This document shows, one piece after another, positions 16,709 through 26,599 of a DNA stretch of 64,000 nucleotides (position 1 is its first letter; every line of letters starts with the position of its first letter). The notes below the pieces were generated by a model, which worked only from the letters and a program-made list of their open reading frames with translations, did no database searches and was not told the DNA's origin. The DNA lies in NCBI RefSeq assembly GCF_900170035.1, contig NZ_LT828540.1, positions 446,960 through 510,959 on the forward strand, written 5' to 3'. Source of the DNA: Desulfamplus magnetovallimortis (lineage in GTDB: Bacteria; Desulfobacterota; Desulfobacteria; Desulfobacterales; Desulfobacteraceae). The position numbers were made by a program, and so were the translations under genes.

Positions 16709-18169
16709 TCAACATCTTTGTATCTTGCCGCTCAAAGTTTTTTCAATTATATCTGTTTTGACAAACTCTTTTGGTATCTTATAAATGTCCAGTCTCTCTT
16801 TCAAAAAACGTTTCAGCGCACCCAGGTCAATCTCTTTGACATTGCCCGACACAGTATATTGAGCAACCGGAAGCTGACCGTACATCCTGTGTGTTTCTCC
16901 ATAGACCTTAACTTCCTCAATTCCTTCAAACTGAAGCATTGCCTGCTCCACCTCTTCAGGAAAAATCTTCATTCCATTGAAATTTATAAGATTTTTCTTT
17001 CGCCCGCAGATGAACAGAAAACCATCCTTTATCTCTCCTATGTCTCCGGTGTCAAACCACTCTTCTCTTCTCTGCCAGGGGGATACATATCCTTCAAACA
17101 TCCCTTTGCCTTTCAACAAAATTCTCCCTCTCCCATCTAAATCCTTATCTTCCAGTTTCATCTGATATGCAGGCAGAATCTGCCCCACAGAAGCAATATA
17201 TTCGTCATCTGTTCTATGGTTGATAAAGGGAAGTCCCACCTCAATGATGCCATATGCCTGAACAAGAGCGATATGAAATTTTTCCATAAATTCCACAGCA
17301 ACTTTTTTTTCCAGAGCCATGGCAGTTGAAATTGCCATGCGGACATTGGATAAAAGTTCTCCTGAAAAATCATTGTTACGGGTCATCAGAGTATAGTGAA
17401 AAGGAGATGCATATAAAAATGATGGTGGATGTCGTTGAAATGCCTCTGCCGCCCCTTTTGGAAAAGAGTCACCGCACAGCACAATGTGTGCTCCCCTTCG
17501 GAGAAAAAGCAGGATAGTTACCACAAAATGGTAACTCATGGACAAAAACCAGGCGATTGTATCACTTTCTGTAATCTTCAGGCGCTCATCAGCAGCATCT
17601 GTCCTCTGGATTATGGCACTATGTGTCAGCAATACCCCTTTGCTCATCCCTGTGGTTCCCGAAGAGAAGCGAATGAATGCAGGATCAATAACCTCTTCCT
17701 CTTTACAAAAGGGTTGCAACTTCTTTCCATCATTATACAAGGGTTGCAGCTTCTTTCCCGTATTATAAATGGATAGCTTTTCGGAAAGATCAACAAATTT
17801 GTGAAAAATGTCCCGACTCCTCTGACAAATCACACAGTTGACCTCCATTCTCTGACATAAAGAGTCAAATTCCCTGGATGAAAGTGATGGAGAAGCCGGA
17901 AGCATGACTGCGCCAATATCAAGCAGTGCAAGGGCTGTAATTATATATTCAATGGAGTCTTCACACAAAAGAGCTACCCTGTAATGCTCTTCAATACCAC
18001 ATTCGTTGACAAGAAAAAGAGAAAGTTCTTCCACCTTTTCAAGAAGCTCTCCATATGTGATGCTTTTTTTTTCCTGACTTACGGCATATCGGGAAAGATA
18101 AGAAGCTGTCTCCCTGCGGATGGTATCGACAATGTTTATGCGGTTCAGATCACTTATCATTAAAATCAT
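16709..18169 (-). CDS. AMP-dependent synthetase/ligase (ANL superfamily)
   Basis: A 486-residue acyl/aryl adenylating enzyme with P-loop-like FSSGTTGMSKG, adenine motif QAYGIIEVG, DTGDIGE and the C-terminal catalytic lysine motif LSGKIQR, so both domains are complete. It resembles the stand-alone ligases (ApeH type) of aryl polyene clusters that load the aryl starter. Residues about 137-156 hold two copies of a 10-residue repeat (GKKLQP core; DNA about 17708-17767), an in-frame insertion just before the P-loop. It is followed closely by the PaaK-like ligase. Confidence 0.88.
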   Translation of the reverse strand: MILMISDLNRINIVDTIRRETASYLSRYAVSQEKKSITYGELLEKVEELSLFLVNECGIEEHYRVALLCEDSIEYIITALALLDIGAVMLPASPSLSSREFDSLCQRMEVNCVICQRSRDIFHKFVDLSEKLSIYNTGKKLQPLYNDGKKLQPFCKEEEVIDPAFIRFSSGTTGMSKGVLLTHSAIIQRTDAADERLKITESDTIAWFLSMSYHFVVTILLFLRRGAHIVLCGDSFPKGAAEAFQRHPPSFLYASPFHYTLMTRNNDFSGELLSNVRMAISTAMALEKKVAVEFMEKFHIALVQAYGIIEVGLPFINHRTDDEYIASVGQILPAYQMKLEDKDLDGRGRILLKGKGMFEGYVSPWQRREEWFDTGDIGEIKDGFLFICGRKKNLINFNGMKIFPEEVEQAMLQFEGIEEVKVYGETHRMYGQLPVAQYTVSGNVKEIDLGALKRFLKERLDIYKIPKEFVKTDIIEKTLSGKIQRC

Positions 18170-18264
18170 TTCTTATTAAGGAATGAGCACGAAATAAGAT
18201 GCTCAATTAGAATTTTCAAACGTACTGCCTGCAATGGTCGCCTGTTTTTAAATGGGCAAGTTAT

Positions 18265-19761
18265 TTAAGACCCATTCCTAAATGCACCATCTATCTTTTT
18301 AGACTCATGGAGCAGCTCATCGCCGCTTTTTTTCCACAACTGTTCCGGATAGTCCTTGTATATCTGATAGAGTGAAAAAATATACCTTGTTCCCATATAT
18401 ATCGAGTAAAAAAGATCTTTCAGAGGAACTTTTATTCTGTTTCTTCTAAGGGGATTTGCTCTCAAAGCAAGGGAATATAGACGTCCGAAGTGCTGATAAA
18501 ACTTTTGCAGAGGCAATCGGGTCGGAAGCAGGGAGTGCATACAGTCATAAAAACGAAAGGGTTCACAGATAAAGCGATGGCTGTTCTGCCGAAAAAGTTC
18601 TGTGCCAGGGGATGGAGAAAGCACCGTAAAGGTTATTTCAGCAGGGCTTACAAACTCCATATCTTTTTCAAGGGCTTTGAAATCATCAACAGAAAAATCG
18701 GGATTGACAATAAAGGCAGCGTGCAATGTGATGTTAATCTCTTTTAATATGGAGACAGCTTTTCTGTTGGTCTCCATGGAGGTTTTTTTATTGTATTCCG
18801 AAAGCCTTTTCTCATCCATGGATTCAAGTCCAACATACACCACATCAAGCCCCACCTCTTTCCACTCCCTGAAAAGCTCAGGATGGCTTACAATGGTATC
18901 GCTTCTTGCCCAGCTTATATATTTTTTCCGGATATTCTCTTCCTTGAGTAACCTTGCGATTGCAGATACCCGCTTTGTGTTTATAAACATCTCGTCATCC
19001 ACAAAGTAGATATATTCTTCTTTGATATTTCGGATCTCCTCCACCACATCTTCCGGACTTTTTTGAAGATACGCTCCGTTCATGGCAAAGTGAATAACAC
19101 AAAAAGAGCAGGAAAAAGGGCATCCCAGGGATGTTCGCAAACTGGCAACCCTTGGGAAAAGGGTATCAAGACGACCTGTGTCACTGTGTGTCCATATACA
19201 AAAATATTTATCCCGCTGGACAAGATCACGCCTTGGAAGTGGGATATCCCGTATATTTGCATATGGTGGAGGCGGTAGCTTACTTGCTGCTACAAAATCA
19301 TCTGATAAGGGTTCAAGTACAGATATGGAATCAGATATTTGTTTGCCCTTTTCAATTCGCTCCAGAATTCGGGACATGGCCGTGGCACCCTCCCCTCTGA
19401 CAATGAGATCAATGGAGCCTGTATTGTAGTCATAAGGGTAAATGGTTGCATGAATCCCTCCAACAACAATAAGGATATCGGGAGAAATTTCCTTTGCCCT
19501 TTCGGCAAGTTCCTTGACAATATGAGCTGTGGAGCTGTAACCGGAAAGAGCAAGCATCCCGGGGGAATATTCTCTAATGAGATCATTGAAACGCTTCAAG
19601 GGATTTTTTTCAATACTCAGATCCAATATACGGACATCGTGTTCCGGCCCTATTCCACCGGCAACAATCTCAAGTTCCAGTGGTTCTAAGTGCAGGAAAG
19701 CCTCGGAAAGGCGTTTGGCTACATTCAATTCCGCATGGGGTTTTACAAGTAATATCTTCAT
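18265..19761 (-). CDS. Cobalamin-type radical SAM enzyme
   Basis: 498 residues. Residues 1-135 form a cobalamin-binding-type Rossmann domain (HDVRILDLS, LALSGYSST, VVGGIHATIYP, IVRGEG). The radical SAM barrel follows with C214, C218 and C221 (LGCPFSCSFC) and an acidic strand motif YFVDDEMF. The classic DxHxxG cobalamin-histidine motif is absent, as in many BchE-like proteins. Reaction unknown; methylation, cyclisation or O2-independent oxidation of the polyene are possible. The frame is intact. It lies between the ligase pair and the FAD oxidoreductase. Confidence 0.88.
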   Translation of the reverse strand: MKILLVKPHAELNVAKRLSEAFLHLEPLELEIVAGGIGPEHDVRILDLSIEKNPLKRFNDLIREYSPGMLALSGYSSTAHIVKELAERAKEISPDILIVVGGIHATIYPYDYNTGSIDLIVRGEGATAMSRILERIEKGKQISDSISVLEPLSDDFVAASKLPPPPYANIRDIPLPRRDLVQRDKYFCIWTHSDTGRLDTLFPRVASLRTSLGCPFSCSFCVIHFAMNGAYLQKSPEDVVEEIRNIKEEYIYFVDDEMFINTKRVSAIARLLKEENIRKKYISWARSDTIVSHPELFREWKEVGLDVVYVGLESMDEKRLSEYNKKTSMETNRKAVSILKEINITLHAAFIVNPDFSVDDFKALEKDMEFVSPAEITFTVLSPSPGTELFRQNSHRFICEPFRFYDCMHSLLPTRLPLQKFYQHFGRLYSLALRANPLRRNRIKVPLKDLFYSIYMGTRYIFSLYQIYKDYPEQLWKKSGDELLHESKKIDGAFRNGS

Positions 19762-19791
19762 TGCACAACATTCTTTCCAGTTACAAAAAAA

Positions 19792-21027
19792 TTAATAGGG
19801 TGTCGATTTTGAGTTAATATATTGAGCTGCACAGTGTGCTGCAAGCTCACCTGTGGCCATGCACGTCCCCATGACTCTGATGGAAGATTGTGCCGACACT
19901 GAGGCACTTATGCATCTGCCTCCGAAAAATAGGTTTTCAGCAAAGGCTGAAGTAAGAGTTTCTTTTGGCACACAATAATACCGGCCAGGGGAATGATACT
20001 CATATTGAGTACCGGTTTCAGGATTCCAGAATTCACCGGGCCAGGTGCCTTTTACAAATTCAAGGGTTAAATTGCCTTTTTGCGGAGGAACACAAGAGAC
20101 ATCTGTCTCAATTCCATCCTTTGAAGTGGAATTCCCTGAAACGTAATTAACCGTTCCAACCCCAGCAGATAAAAGCCCAACCCTTGGGTTAAAAACTTCT
20201 GATCTATCAAGCACTCGAATTGTTTTTTCAATGTTGAGGCGTTTCATTAACTGATCAAAAATATATTGGCATTTCGGGATCTCGGTTTCATCTACAAGGG
20301 AAAATTTAACCACCCAGGTCTTATTGAGTTCGTTTAAACTTATAGTGACAAAAGCAAGATATTTTTTCCAACCCAACTCATTAATAATGGAACGGGCAGT
20401 ATAAGGAATCTTAAGGAAGAACTCTTTTAAAAAGCCTCCTTCAAGTAAAAAGCAATATCCGCCAAGTTGGACTCTGTCCGGTGTAAAAACAGCATCAGGG
20501 GAGCACAAAAAACTGAGATCAGCATTGCCTGTTGTATCAATAAAAGCATCAGCTTTGAGGATAATTATTTCTTCTTTTTCATGGGAAGAGTCATGGGAAT
20601 AGAAGAGTTTCAAAGAGACAATGTTACCCTTTTCCACAATAACAGATTCACATTTTGAGAGTAAATGGAGTGACACCCTACCCTCTTCAATGCGATCTGT
20701 TAAAAAACCCCAAAGCCATGAAGGTTCAAAGGCCAGCAATTCCACCTTTCCCCTTTTGACAAGTACCTTTTTACTGTATTGCCCAACAAGAGCATCATGG
20801 ATATCTTTGCATATTCCATGATTTGCCAGAGAAAATGGAGAAGATGGATCGTTCAAAAAGAATCCACCCATGTGGGTATGAAAACAATCCCTGGCCACCC
20901 CGCCGATAACATCCTTTTTTTCCACAATGGCTGTCTTCAAACCGAGTTTTGCAGCAGTGATAGCAGCAGACATACCTGAGACACCTGCACCAACAACCAC
21001 AACGTCATATTTTTGATGCCCATCCAT
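19792..21027 (-). CDS. FAD-dependent oxidoreductase
   Basis: A 411-residue flavoprotein with N-terminal dinucleotide-binding motif VVVVGAGVSGMSAA followed by AIVEKKDVIGG, a mid-protein TTGNADLS segment, and a C-terminal FAD motif (NLFFGGRCISASV ... RVMGTCMATGELAA), the arrangement of the FAD_oxidored (PF12831-like) family. Possible roles are desaturation or reduction of an island intermediate. The last codons and stop lie in a solitary RepB terminal repeat (TGTCGATTTTGAG, 19801-19813), so the C-terminus may have been altered by that repeat. Confidence 0.8.
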   Translation of the reverse strand: MDGHQKYDVVVVGAGVSGMSAAITAAKLGLKTAIVEKKDVIGGVARDCFHTHMGGFFLNDPSSPFSLANHGICKDIHDALVGQYSKKVLVKRGKVELLAFEPSWLWGFLTDRIEEGRVSLHLLSKCESVIVEKGNIVSLKLFYSHDSSHEKEEIIILKADAFIDTTGNADLSFLCSPDAVFTPDRVQLGGYCFLLEGGFLKEFFLKIPYTARSIINELGWKKYLAFVTISLNELNKTWVVKFSLVDETEIPKCQYIFDQLMKRLNIEKTIRVLDRSEVFNPRVGLLSAGVGTVNYVSGNSTSKDGIETDVSCVPPQKGNLTLEFVKGTWPGEFWNPETGTQYEYHSPGRYYCVPKETLTSAFAENLFFGGRCISASVSAQSSIRVMGTCMATGELAAHCAAQYINSKSTPY

Positions 21028-21103
21028 GCAGTACTTCTCTTTCAGATCTCTTATATATTCAGTAATTTTTTTTCAGATAGATTATTCACGCAATATTTAT
21101 CTT

Positions 21104-22581
21104 TCAGATGCCGTGTCCACTCAGTACTTCTTTTTTAACAGCCCTTGCCAAAAAATCTATTACTGTTTTTCCAGCTTTATTATCAAATGCAGATACCACA
21201 AGGTTCAATTTTCCATTGAATCTGGTAAAATAAATTCCAATCCCTGGCTCTATGGGCACCACCGGCATATGAAACAATCGCTTAACCTTGTGTCCCAGAA
21301 TATGCTCCTGATGAAACGCCTGTTCTCCAATATAGGAAAAAGAGAAAGAGTAAGGTTTCTCTTTCATTATCTGGTTCATAAAAAAACCTGTAACCTTTAT
21401 GGGAAGAATCCTCATCAAAAGAGTGGCATTTTTGAAATGGTGTGGATTTTTCTCCTTTATCTGCTGCAAAAACTGCTGTTTGATGTATGAGATCATCTTT
21501 TCTTTTCCAAGGTTTCGCTTTATACTAAACATAAGAAAAGAGATGCGGTTGAAAAAAATTTCCGAAGATGCCATTTTCATCCCACGTGTATCTATGTTCA
21601 CAGGCACCACCATATCTCCTGAATCTCCCAATTGAGAGAAAAAAAAATCAAAAACAGTTGCAGCACATGCCAACAGATAAACGCCCCCCATTAGATAACC
21701 TGCTTTTTTAAGGGTATTGGCATCAAACTGACGTGTCTCTTCCATGTTGAATGGAACAACAACGAAATTCAATTCAGGTTTTTTCCGGCCTACAGGAAGT
21801 GAAGCAGCTTTGCCATTTTGAGGATAGACAGCACGAAGGAATCTATTGATGATCCTTCCGGATACAAATCTACTCTGCCATGAGTGTAGTTGAGAACCCT
21901 GCACAGGAAAAGGGAGTAAGGAGAGATCTGGGCATTTGTTCTTTCCATCTACAGCGACACCATCACCATTGAAAAAACATTTGTTCTTTCCATCTACAGC
22001 GGCACCACCACCATTGAAAAAACATTTGTTCTTTCCATCTACAGCGGCACCACCATGGGAGAAACAAAAGTCTTTATTATAACAGCTATTTGCGGAGACT
22101 TTCATATTAAATATGAGATTAAGAAGAGCTTCTGCTCCCCGGGCATCCAGCATCCTGTGGTCAAAACGAAAAAGAAGAAGTGTACGATCATCTGAATAGA
22201 TAATATCAAATGCCATCATCAACGAATCTTCCGGAAAAGGAAGGCAGCAACGCTCACAAATGAGTCGTTCCACTTTATGGGTATCACACAAATCCAGACT
22301 TTGAATATGAACCTGAGAAGAATGGAAAGATGATTTTTCCCATCTCCAGAACGGGGCAAGATGCCATGCCCTGACAGCTCTCCCCTGAATAAAAAAGAGC
22401 TTTTCATTGCAAGGTCAAGCCATTTCAACAGCAATTCCTGTTTCATGGTTCCAGCGATCTCAATGACAATCTGGGAATGATTTCCGATTCCGGCATTTCT
22501 TTTATTCAATGCATCAAGGCCGGCCATTACCCAATCCATACCATTAAGATAATAGCGGAATTTTCCATTGACTCTATTCAT
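21104..22581 (-). CDS. Condensation-domain-type acyltransferase (frameshifted in T6 run)
   Basis: Two frames (22581-22219 and 22291-21104) join if one T is added to the T6 run (plus-strand A6 at 22391-22396), giving about 492 residues. The continuous frame reads GRAVRAWHLAPFWRWE across the gap. The HxxxD catalytic motif is FDHRMLDARG, and VVPVNIDTRGM resembles the second half of condensation/CoA-dependent acyltransferase folds. It may transfer the aryl polyene or a fatty acyl group to an alcohol. Between about 21935 and 22060 there are three 15-residue repeats (AVDGKNKCFFN core). Next to them (22067-22107) a RepC fragment is translated in frame (FNMKVSANS). Confidence 0.7.
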
Positions 22582-22590
22582 ATTCCAGCA

Positions 22591-22845
22591 CTTTCATATA
22601 ACGGCCATGGCAGATCCATCTGCCACAACGAAGCGTGAAAGTCCTATAGATCCTTAAAAGACGGGACTTTCTTATAAAACGGCCATGGCAGACACACCTG
22701 CCACAACGAAGCATGAAAGTCCTAAAGAAGCTTAAAAGACGGGGACTTTCATATAAAACGATCATTGCCAGACCCATCTGCCACAACAGAAAAATTGTAA
22801 TTTTTATAAAAACAGGAGATTACTGATACTTTCACATAAAAAAAT
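22591..22845. repeat. RepC palindromic array, three units
   Basis: Three units with core GGCAGATCCATCTGCC (or variants), each followed by ACAACGAAGCATGAAAGTCC and then a complementary GGGACTTTCATATAA. Inner and outer palindromes give cruciform potential. They lie between the acyltransferase and ACP genes; the unit next to the ACP is decayed. Confidence 0.85.
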
Positions 22846-22848
22846 ACC

Positions 22849-23097
22849 CTAAATTCCCTTGATGGCAGCAGCCAGAGTTGTGACGCTCATGATGTCATCA
22901 TGGGTAATATTAGATTCAAGAAGGTTAACCGCGAACTCCTTTTCTATAAACACAAACAGCTCCACAAGCATGAGAGAATCTATCCCAATATCGTGAAACA
23001 GCGTCTTATCACCAATTTCATCCGGAGAGACACCGGTATTCTCAGTCAAAAATTCGAGCAACTTTTCTCTTATTGTATCTTCTGATACCATATACAT
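22849..23097 (-). CDS. Acyl carrier protein
   Basis: An 82-residue carrier with the phosphopantetheine site in GIDSLMLVEL (Ser in DSL). AGGAG at 23102-23106 supports a start at ATG 23097 or 23091; the longer open frame to 23175 has no ribosome site. One of three ACPs in the island, which suggests separate carriers for starter loading and chain extension. Confidence 0.9.
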   Translation of the reverse strand: MYMVSEDTIREKLLEFLTENTGVSPDEIGDKTLFHDIGIDSLMLVELFVFIEKEFAVNLLESNITHDDIMSVTTLAAAIKGI

Positions 23098-23183
23098 ACA
23101 TCTCCTGTGAACTAAAGAGTAACGGTCATAAACCTTGATGAACATGTAAAAAGTCCAATTGCGAGATTTTTTCACGATAATTA

Positions 23184-23741
23184 TTACGGCCCATCGGGAA
23201 TTACAAAGCCCTCTCCTTCTGTCAGCAAAAAAGCTACAGCCCCTTCTTTTATACCTTTTTTTGAATATGACGGCATGGAAGAATGTTTATGGAAAGTATC
23301 AAAGGGAATAGATTTTTCCTCAACATAGCAGAGAAGCACACGGCTGACCCGTTTTAATTTAATCCATATATCTGCAAGGGCAAATGCCTGGAAGAGAGGT
23401 TCCTTAAAACAGGTGAACGTCAATGTAGGCCCGCGAAGATCCAACACTGTGGCAATGTATGAAGTAGCAGCATTGTGTACAGAATGCGAAAAAAGTGTTG
23501 GGGAGACCTTTGTGTCGGAATGTTCCAGCATACCATCCAGAAATTTAAAGGTGGTTGCATGTGGCCCAAATTGAGTCGTAACAATAATACCTGTGTCAGG
23601 ATCACCTGTGGGAAATTCAAAATCCTTTGATGCACCAATGGATGCTTTCAAAGCCATTCTGGAAAAAAGATCCGCTCTTCTGGCCCCGGGTATCTTCAAG
23701 TCAGAACGGCTGTCTGCCTTATCTTTACCAATCAGCTTCAT
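23184..23741 (-). CDS. Short ketosynthase-like protein (Ketoacyl-synt_2 / chain-length-factor-like)
   Basis: 185 residues from ATG 23741, which overlaps the upstream ketosynthase stop as ATGA. It resembles the N-terminal ketosynthase-like domain PF13723 found beside ketosynthases in aryl polyene clusters: GIIVTTQFGPHATTFKFLDG and SVHNAATSYIATVLDLRGPT. At the nucleophile position the sequence is FTCFKEPLFQA, so a Cys is nearby, but the second half of a ketosynthase with the two His is missing. Probably a non-catalytic partner of the full ketosynthase at 23738-25060, like a chain-length factor. Confidence 0.75.
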   Translation of the reverse strand: MKLIGKDKADSRSDLKIPGARRADLFSRMALKASIGASKDFEFPTGDPDTGIIVTTQFGPHATTFKFLDGMLEHSDTKVSPTLFSHSVHNAATSYIATVLDLRGPTLTFTCFKEPLFQAFALADIWIKLKRVSRVLLCYVEEKSIPFDTFHKHSSMPSYSKKGIKEGAVAFLLTEGEGFVIPDGP

Positions 23742-25060
23742 AATTTGAGGTTCCTGAAAATCAACACAGAATTCATTCCACCAAAGGCAAGCGATGTGGA
23801 GATGGCATACTCTGCACAAATTTGTTTTTCATGTTTCACAGGGCAGATACCAATTGCATGATCAATGGTTGCAAAACCTGCACTTTTAAACAGACGCTGT
23901 TCCCTCAATGCAGAGATTGTCAATACAGCTTCAATGCCTCCTGCTGCTCCAAGTGTATGCCCTGTAAATCCTTTGGTAGCCCATATATCCAAAGAGGAAC
24001 CAAACATTTTTTTGAAAACCTTTCCCTCAATAAGATCATTTGTGGGTGTGCCGGTACCATGTGCATTGATGAATCCCACCATCTCTTCACAAATTCCTGC
24101 ACAATTAAGGGCTTTTTTAATGGCGGATTCAAGTCCTGAACCATCGGGCCGGGGAGAGGTTAGATGATATGCATCCGCTACAGTTGCATAGGAACAACAC
24201 TCTGCAATCGGTTTTGCCCTCCTCTTTTTTGCAGAAGATTCGGTTTCCAGTACCAGGAATCCTGCCCCTTCCCCCAAATTCAAGCCGTTTCGCTCTGCGT
24301 CAAATGGACGGCAAGGTGCTGCGCTTAAAATTCCCAGGGCATTGAATCCGGAAATGGGTACCCTATTAAGCTCATCTGCTCCTCCGGCAACAGCGATATC
24401 ACAAAGACCAGCTTTGAGCCAGTCCATGGCTACTCCTATGGCATCTGTGGCTGAAGAGCATGCATTGACAATTGTCATTGCCGGACCGGTTGCTTTGAAG
24501 CTATCCTTCAATGCTTCTGCAAGATTGCCGGAAAGATAGTGATTAAAAGCATCATAGGATTTAAGTCTGTTCTCCCGAAAGGATTGATAAAAATCAATAT
24601 CATTGAGCTGGCTTGCTACGGTTGTACCAGAACAAATGCCAATCCCAAAGTCAGAGCCATCCGATAAACCAGCTTGTGTTACCGCCTCCTGAAAAGCCAC
24701 CCTGGCAAGCTTTAAGGTTCGGCTTTCCCCCTGTTTTTCTATGTCAAGCCAACCTGATTTATCAAATCTCCGTGCTTCATCAATTCCTGGTGATTCATAA
24801 AGTCCCCGTGCTTCATCAATTCCTGGTGATTCATAAAGTCCTCGTGATTCGTAAAGTCCTCGTGATTCATCAATTCCTCGTACTTCGTCAAACCCACGTG
24901 CTTTAAAAACCGGTTTTTGAATCGTGCAACCCGGCAATTGAGGCGAAGCTGGTTCAACCACGCCATTTGCAAGGGTATCCATGCTTTGAAAAACAGACTC
25001 TCCCAAAGCAGAAATTATCCCCATTCCAGTGACAACAATGGCTTCTTTGCAATCCATCAT
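23738..25060 (-). CDS. Beta-ketoacyl-ACP synthase (FabF-type) with hexapeptide-repeat insert
   Basis: A 440-residue condensing enzyme with the full triad: Cys in VNACSSATDA, His in NAHGTGTPTN and His in GFTGHTLGAAG. It adds two-carbon units to an ACP-bound chain. Residues 55-102 are eight copies of a hexapeptide (RGLYES / PGIDEA), encoded by 18-bp repeats at 24755-24898, inserted in a surface loop before the core; normal FabF has nothing similar. Its stop overlaps the start of the short ketosynthase-like gene, suggesting a KS/chain-length-factor pair. Confidence 0.93.
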   Translation of the reverse strand: MMDCKEAIVVTGMGIISALGESVFQSMDTLANGVVEPASPQLPGCTIQKPVFKARGFDEVRGIDESRGLYESRGLYESPGIDEARGLYESPGIDEARRFDKSGWLDIEKQGESRTLKLARVAFQEAVTQAGLSDGSDFGIGICSGTTVASQLNDIDFYQSFRENRLKSYDAFNHYLSGNLAEALKDSFKATGPAMTIVNACSSATDAIGVAMDWLKAGLCDIAVAGGADELNRVPISGFNALGILSAAPCRPFDAERNGLNLGEGAGFLVLETESSAKKRRAKPIAECCSYATVADAYHLTSPRPDGSGLESAIKKALNCAGICEEMVGFINAHGTGTPTNDLIEGKVFKKMFGSSLDIWATKGFTGHTLGAAGGIEAVLTISALREQRLFKSAGFATIDHAIGICPVKHEKQICAEYAISTSLAFGGMNSVLIFRNLKL

Positions 25061-25090
25061 TCCATTTCACCGTCATATTTCATTTCAAAA

Positions 25091-25378
25091 TCATAAATCC
25101 TGAGCATGATCGTAGATATATTGAACCAGGACATCCAGTGATGCAAATATCTCCCTGCCTTTTTCCATATCCATATCGGTCAGGTCAATTCCCCAATTCT
25201 GCTGAAGAATCAAAACGATTTCCACTGCATCAAGTGAGTCCAGGCCAAGGCCATCTTCCCCAAACAGAATCTCGTCATCTTTTATCTCTTCCGGTGTGAT
25301 ATCTTCCAGAGAAAGTTCTTCAACCAAGCTTTTTTTCAGTTGTACACTGATCTCCTCCAAACTCTGCTTAACTGCCAT
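25091..25378 (-). CDS. Acyl carrier protein
   Basis: A 95-residue ACP with phosphopantetheine motif GLGLDSLDAVEI. The longer N-terminal helix (about 30 residues before the usual start of the fold) resembles the ApeE/F-like ACPs of aryl polyene clusters. It lies just upstream of the ketosynthase at 23738-25060 in transcription order. Confidence 0.92.
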   Translation of the reverse strand: MAVKQSLEEISVQLKKSLVEELSLEDITPEEIKDDEILFGEDGLGLDSLDAVEIVLILQQNWGIDLTDMDMEKGREIFASLDVLVQYIYDHAQDL

Positions 25379-25430
25379 ACAAACTCCTTAATTCCATTAC
25401 AATTGCATCCAAAATTACAATAAATTATAT

Positions 25431-25517
25431 ATTACGGCCATGGCAGACGAACCTGCCACAACAAAGCATGAAAATACTTTAAAAAAACAAGCGTTTACAG
25501 GGATTTTCTTATAAAAA
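25431..25517. repeat. RepC single unit
   Basis: One unit with core GGCAGACGAACCTGCCACAAC and flanks CATGAAAATAC / GGGATTTTCTTATAA, located in the ACP leader after the LpxL-like gene. Confidence 0.7.
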
Positions 25518-25538
25518 CAGGCATCAGAATTCCTCAAT

Positions 25539-26453
25539 TCACTGTTTCCAGACATCATAAAAGAGAAAACATTGATACGGTTTTTGCTGAAAAAAAGCGG
25601 AAAGAATATCTGCATACATCTGTGACCAGCGTATTAATTGAGATTTTTTATTCTCTCCCTTCTCATATACCGGAGTGATAATATTGGTCAAATCCACATC
25701 ATATAATTTATACCCTACCCTTGATGCCAGAAGAACTGCAACCGGAACCTTTGCAGCAGCAGCAACGGCAAAGGCACCCAGAGGAAATTGTGCTTTCTCT
25801 CCCAAAAAATCCACACTTCCGGAAACAGCGCCATAGGCTCTGTCACCCATAAATGAGACTATGTGTCCCTCTTTGAGTAATTTTATCATCCTGAGAATAT
25901 CACCTGGAGCCCCGCCCGGCGGTATGGTATCAATGAAATCGCCCTCTCCGGAAATACCAAGGGATGCTTTAACAGCAGCATTGTGTTCCGGAAGCATTAC
26001 GAGATAGACTTTTTTTTTGAATCCGGCAAGGGTGGTCATGGCAATCTGCCAGTTTCCTGCATGTGCGGTGAGTAAAACAAAACCTTTTTGCTGATTTGCA
26101 AGTTTCTCCAAATTATCCTGACCAAGGAGCCTGAAGTTAAAATCAGCTCCACCGGAAAACGCTGCCATTCTATCCACAAGCTGTTTCCCCTGACTTACAA
26201 AAAGCCGGTAACATTTCAGCCGAATCATTAATGGTGAACTTTCCGGAAAACGTCGGCGAAGATAGGCAGAAGCAGCTTTTACAGCTTTGCCATCAAAAAG
26301 CCAGTAATGGAGAGCCACACCATAAAGCAATGTATATGCGGCAAACAATCCTCCCATACGCAGAAATAACCTGAAAAACCAAAACCCTAGTGCGTTACCA
26401 CGCTTTTTTGATATCTGTTCCAAAAAAATAGTTCCTATTTCGACATCCTTCAT
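25539..26453 (-). CDS. LpxL/HtrB-type lipid acyltransferase
   Basis: A 304-residue membrane-associated acyltransferase of the lipid A acyltransferase family: N-terminal hydrophobic anchor, catalytic motif LLTAHAGNWQ (H then acidic-like position), and MGDRAYG. In aryl polyene clusters, similar enzymes attach the product or fatty chains to a lipid core. With the PlsC-like enzyme at 38054 it implies a di- or tri-acyl lipid product. Transcription continues into the ACP. Confidence 0.85.
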   Translation of the reverse strand: MKDVEIGTIFLEQISKKRGNALGFWFFRLFLRMGGLFAAYTLLYGVALHYWLFDGKAVKAASAYLRRRFPESSPLMIRLKCYRLFVSQGKQLVDRMAAFSGGADFNFRLLGQDNLEKLANQQKGFVLLTAHAGNWQIAMTTLAGFKKKVYLVMLPEHNAAVKASLGISGEGDFIDTIPPGGAPGDILRMIKLLKEGHIVSFMGDRAYGAVSGSVDFLGEKAQFPLGAFAVAAAAKVPVAVLLASRVGYKLYDVDLTNIITPVYEKGENKKSQLIRWSQMYADILSAFFQQKPYQCFLFYDVWKQ

Positions 26454-26481
26454 ATCAACTCAAAATTAGTTTACACTTTTC

Positions 26482-26587
26482 GGCATGTTTCATTTACCGC
26501 TTTACACTTTCCGGGACACCATTCCCATTTATCGGTATTCTTCATAAAAAAAGTGTAAACTACTTTGGTGCAGATATGAAAGATGCC
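26482..26587. repeat. RepD copy, 106 bp, apparently nested in a RepB element
   Basis: Bounded by GGCATGTTTCATTT and ATATGAAAGATGCC, with inner TTTACACTTTCC / AAGTGTAAA. A RepB-like left end (CAACTCAAAAT, 26457) precedes it and the rest of a RepB with intact right end follows (to 26794), suggesting it inserted into RepB. Confidence 0.7.
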
Positions 26588-26599
26588 CACTTTTCGAAA

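Noticed and set aside
24755-24898. Possible CRISPR array
   Set aside because: The 18-bp units are contiguous without spacers and keep the ketosynthase frame.
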